In this document: one piece after another, positions 61,310 through 64,000 of the stretch
How positions within the stretch are numbered: position 1 is the stretch's first letter
Layout of the letters: each line of letters starts with the position of its first letter
Assembly: GCA_963924555.1 (NCBI GenBank)
Contig: OZ004587.1
Span: forward strand, 8,324,075-8,388,074
Reading direction: 5' to 3'
DNA: 64,000 bases
From: Crambe crambe
Lineage: Eukaryota > Porifera > Demospongiae > Poecilosclerida > Crambeidae
Position numbers and translations under genes: made by a program
The notes under the pieces: model-generated
Seen by the model: only the letters and a program-made list of their open reading frames with translations
Database searches by the model: none
What the model was told of the DNA's origin: nothing

Positions 61310-64000
61310 GGGAATGGGCCTGGGAATGAGGCTACCCTATATTTTGTGGATAAATTAAATTCACAAAAAAAATTTTCATCCCACAAAAATTTCCTACCAT
61401 TTCCTGCCATTACAGCCAAAATTAATCATCAAACATGAATTATCAAATTTCTGGTAGTTATAAAGGCTCAAACTAATAGCTTTAATACTATGAAGGGGAA
61501 AAAAATTATGCTAAATAAAAAGGCCATGTAGGGTTAGTCTGTACTTTTACCTGTAGCAGTTTCTGTGAACAAACATCAAAATTATGCTACCTTCAATAAT
61601 AATCCCTACATCACTGCCTCCCACCAAGCTACTTTAATTGTTCATGTCAGCGTAAGTGGTTTAGGCAGTGATGTAGGGATTATTATTGAAGGCAGCAGCA
61701 GAATTTTGATTAATACTATAATAGTGGAGACCAGCTGTCTTAGTCATTATCTCCTTAGGTTCAATTTATATTATTGGTTCCTTGAAATAAGGAAGAGGTT
61801 TTTTTTGTATTGCATTCTGAATATAGAGAGAGTTCACCAGTAGCAATTTTTTTCAGAAATCTACACTTAATTTTGAGGCGTACTATCATTGTCCAGTATG
61901 TTCCCAGTGGCTTGATTCTGGGTGGGTGAGATGGCCACATTTTGATTATTGGAGGTCAGGCTGAGAGTAAACTGTTCCGTGTTCTCAACAAGGGCATCAT
62001 CAGCAACTGTTACCGTGACAGTGGCAGTAGTGGATCCAGGGTTAAAGGTCACAGGTGCTCCAGCAAGTGGAGTGTAGTCAACTGAAATAAAAAAATTACG
62101 AAGTATATGTAGTATTGGCTAATTGCTTAGTTCAAGCTTATAAATATAGTTTATGCCAATATTTTTTCTTGTAAGCATAACTTACGATTAGCCACAGCAG
62201 ACAAGGGAGTTGACGGCAGTGTAGTCAATTGAACAGAGAAAGCTGATCCTACAGTGACTCCATTTGTGATTACAGCGGTAACACTGATGTCATTGCTCTC
62301 TGTGTCAGCAAAGGTAGTGGATTGAAAACCCACTATAGGCTCTGAAAACGAAAGAAAGAAAGAAAGAAAGACAGTAAGAAAGAAAGAAGAAAGAAGAAGA
62401 AGAAGAAGAAGAAGATGAAGAAAAAGAAAGAAAAAAGAAATCAATCAGGTAAAGGGTCATCATGTCTATAAGCAACCTGGTTAGTAACTACAGGGTAAGG
62501 GGATTTGGGGGTAATTTGGATCAATATACACATAAGAGTAACATTAGGTAAAGGATCTTCAAAAATAGCTGGCACTTGGTGGCCCACATATTGGCCAAAG
62601 ATTTCTGAACATTAATAGCTACTATATTATAGCTAATAGCTAAGCACCCAATTCTTTTATAAACACTTGACTTGTATGTAGCTATGACAACCCGTCATTA
62701 CAAACTAACGATCATTATCTGTGATAAGAACAGTTGCTGTCGATGGGGCAACAGTTTGGAATTGGTTTCCGGTTGGAATGGTGAGACCAACGGTGAAGGA
62801 TTCGGTGACCTCTGTTAGGGTGTCGTCAATAATATTGTATGTCACACACATCACATTGTTAGCCGTAGTCAAGGCAACAGTGCTAGAACCTTGAAGGCTA
62901 TAGTCAGCAGCTGCAAGGAAGAAAGATACATTTTAATTTAATGGTAAGGAATCTTTAAGGGGTAGCTAAGTGGCTTTGCAAAAATTAAATCCCCCCTTTA
63001 TTATCCATGAAAATTGTCTGTTTCTCTGTCTGCCTGTCTGCCTCTCTGTTTGTTTGTTTGTTTGTTTGTTTGTTTGTCTGTCTGTCTATCCTTAGCTTGT
63101 TTGCTTGTTTATTATTTCAATTACGAGTTGCGGCAGTTCCCGGAGTGGAGGTGACTGTGACGGAGAGTGGAGTGGTGATAGGAATCCTGCCACTGTCTGT
63201 GGAGGTGAGTTGGACACACACGGACACTGTGGGAACACCTTCTTCCGCAATATACTGAGTTGAATTGAATGAGATCATAGCAATCGCTGCATGTGGACAA
63301 AGAGCAACATTTCACTGGAGTTCACTGCAGTTCATTATACAATTCTGCTATTCTTGTTACTACTCTCAGCTATATCTGCATATGCTATGTAAAACTTCTC
63401 TTAAAAAATTCTTTTTATATCCAAAAAGAATTTTTCAAGCTAGTATCTAGAGAAGTTTTACATAACGATTCTGCTATTATATATAATAGCTAGCTAGTAT
63501 TAGCTAAATTGTATGAGCATACAGCTTGGGGTTATTTCCTTTCTAGCTGTGTGGCTAGCTAGCTGAAAGAGAGAGAGTCTTAGAAAGAATCTTGCTGCAT
63601 TTCCAGCTTCAAGTACTGACACTTACGGATACAAGGTGCTCCTGGTGCTGCTCCTGCCACCTCTACAAACCCAGATAGACAACCCCCGCAGCTGACAGAG
63701 AAACGAGAATTGTCACATATTCTTGTTTGGCTACAGCCTGCATAGTAAGGTAGAAGGCACTTGTCTGCAATGTGTGCGTGTGAGAGAGAGAGGGAGGGAG
63801 GGAGGGAGAGAGAATAGTTATAGCTAGATACCGTGTCCCTGCATCATCTAAATATTATACTACTAGCTAGTTGCTCAAAATATTACTTACTGTCACAGAG
63901 AGCATTGGTTTCATCTTCTCCAGCATTGCCACCTACCAGAGTGCAGTTATCATGACCATCACACATAGCCGCTATGGGCACTGTGATGCCACTCCCACAG
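53957..64000 (-). CDS. Calx-beta gene 4: tandem duplicate of gene 3 (5' end beyond right edge)
   Basis: Exons from the right: 63891->64000 (partial LDLa), 63627-63764, 63125-63286, 62710-62910, 62186-62341, 61884-62081, 60979-61140, 60539-60733, 60068-60208, 59593-59802, 59117-59269, 58790-59005, 58428-58571, 58041-58265, 57723-57866, 57229-57450, 56564-56740, 56023-56229, 55576-55722, 54503-55192, 53957-54207. It encodes the same modules as gene 3: part of the LDLa segment, the six-Cys module, nine Calx-beta domains and the ITIH_C-like module with DDPHF at 54966-54977. Each complete exon has exactly the length of its gene 3 partner, while introns differ in repeats and length. No stop or frameshift is visible in the coding part, so it looks functional. 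The signal-peptide exon would lie near 64.8 kb, judged by the gene 3 spacing. Confidence 0.87.
57452..57650. repeat. Purine-rich tract in gene 4 intron
   Basis: GGGAGGGAAATGGAGGAC-type units; pyrimidine-rich in gene sense and next to the acceptor of exon 57229-57450. Diverged from 43750-43940. Confidence 0.85.
59943..59992. repeat. Perfect 22-bp-arm palindrome in gene 4 intron
   Basis: CCACAACTTGTAACAGGTCTGG, six bases, then its exact reverse complement. The gene 3 counterpart (about 46148-46180) has only a diverged left arm. Confidence 0.9.
60404..60430. repeat. Poly-C run in gene 4 intron
   Basis: About 27 consecutive C on plus; absent at the corresponding gene 3 site near 46745. Another homopolymer (poly-G) lies at about 61287-61312. 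Confidence 0.9.
61576..61709. repeat. Foldback element present only in gene 4
   Basis: Arms 61576-61619 and 61663-61709 (TCAAAATT...CTTCAATAATAATCCCTACATCACTGCCT and its reverse complement) around a ~43-bp loop. The matching gene 3 intron (47630-47937) lacks it, so it inserted after the duplication. Confidence 0.88.

Overview
The window looks like the nuclear genome of a demosponge, most likely a haplosclerid such as Amphimedon. This is inferred from compact eukaryotic genes with many short GT-AG introns, frequent AGCTAGCTAG-rich intron DNA, abundant (CT)n/(CA)n microsatellites, single-copy animal housekeeping genes (SIN3, GPATCH4, RAB8) and a cluster of secreted Calx-beta proteins. No database search was possible. 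Exon boundaries were read by hand from splice sites and reading phase and should be good to within a base or two.

Layout. (1) 47-15049, minus: 5' part of a secreted or membrane receptor gene with a signal peptide and six SRCR domains, running off the left edge. (2) 15818-18486, plus, head-to-head with it: Calx-beta gene 1 (signal peptide, one Calx-beta, Pro/Thr linker, C-terminal ITIH_C-like domain). (3) 18951-28370, minus: the complete SIN3 corepressor in 24 exons. (4) 28497-29660, minus: GPATCH4, with a GC-AG first intron. (5) 30039-33391, plus: RAB8-type GTPase, sharing a ~380 bp divergent promoter with GPATCH4. (6) about 33696-34509, plus: broken NNMT/PNMT-like methyltransferase. (7) 34573-39652, minus: Calx-beta gene 2 (Reeler, two Calx-beta, ITIH_C-like). 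(8) 40617-50642, minus: Calx-beta gene 3 (LDLa pair, Cys-rich module, nine Calx-beta, ITIH_C-like). (9) 53957 to beyond 64000, minus: Calx-beta gene 4, a tandem duplicate of gene 3.

The four Calx-beta genes share a ~245-residue C-terminal module that opens with DDPHF and ends with CWTAMNPGYQG(D/E)GLIDG. It resembles the C-terminal domain of inter-alpha-trypsin-inhibitor heavy chains, where the Asp-Pro bond of DPHF is cut and the new C-terminal Asp is esterified to a glycosaminoglycan. Calx-beta plus a VWD-like domain in a clustered gene family is the published architecture of the sponge aggregation factor (AF), the proteoglycan-like allorecognition and cell-adhesion molecule. Multi-SRCR proteins have been proposed as aggregation receptors in another sponge. 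A reasonable hypothesis is therefore an aggregation/self-recognition gene complex interleaved with housekeeping genes. Two copies (genes 1 and 2) carry nearly identical C-terminal cassettes in inverted orientation. Genes 3 and 4 have identical exon lengths throughout the shared part.

Non-coding DNA holds microsatellites, minisatellites, a dispersed short repeat family ending in CAGTGGAACC/GGTTCCACTG, and several foldback elements.
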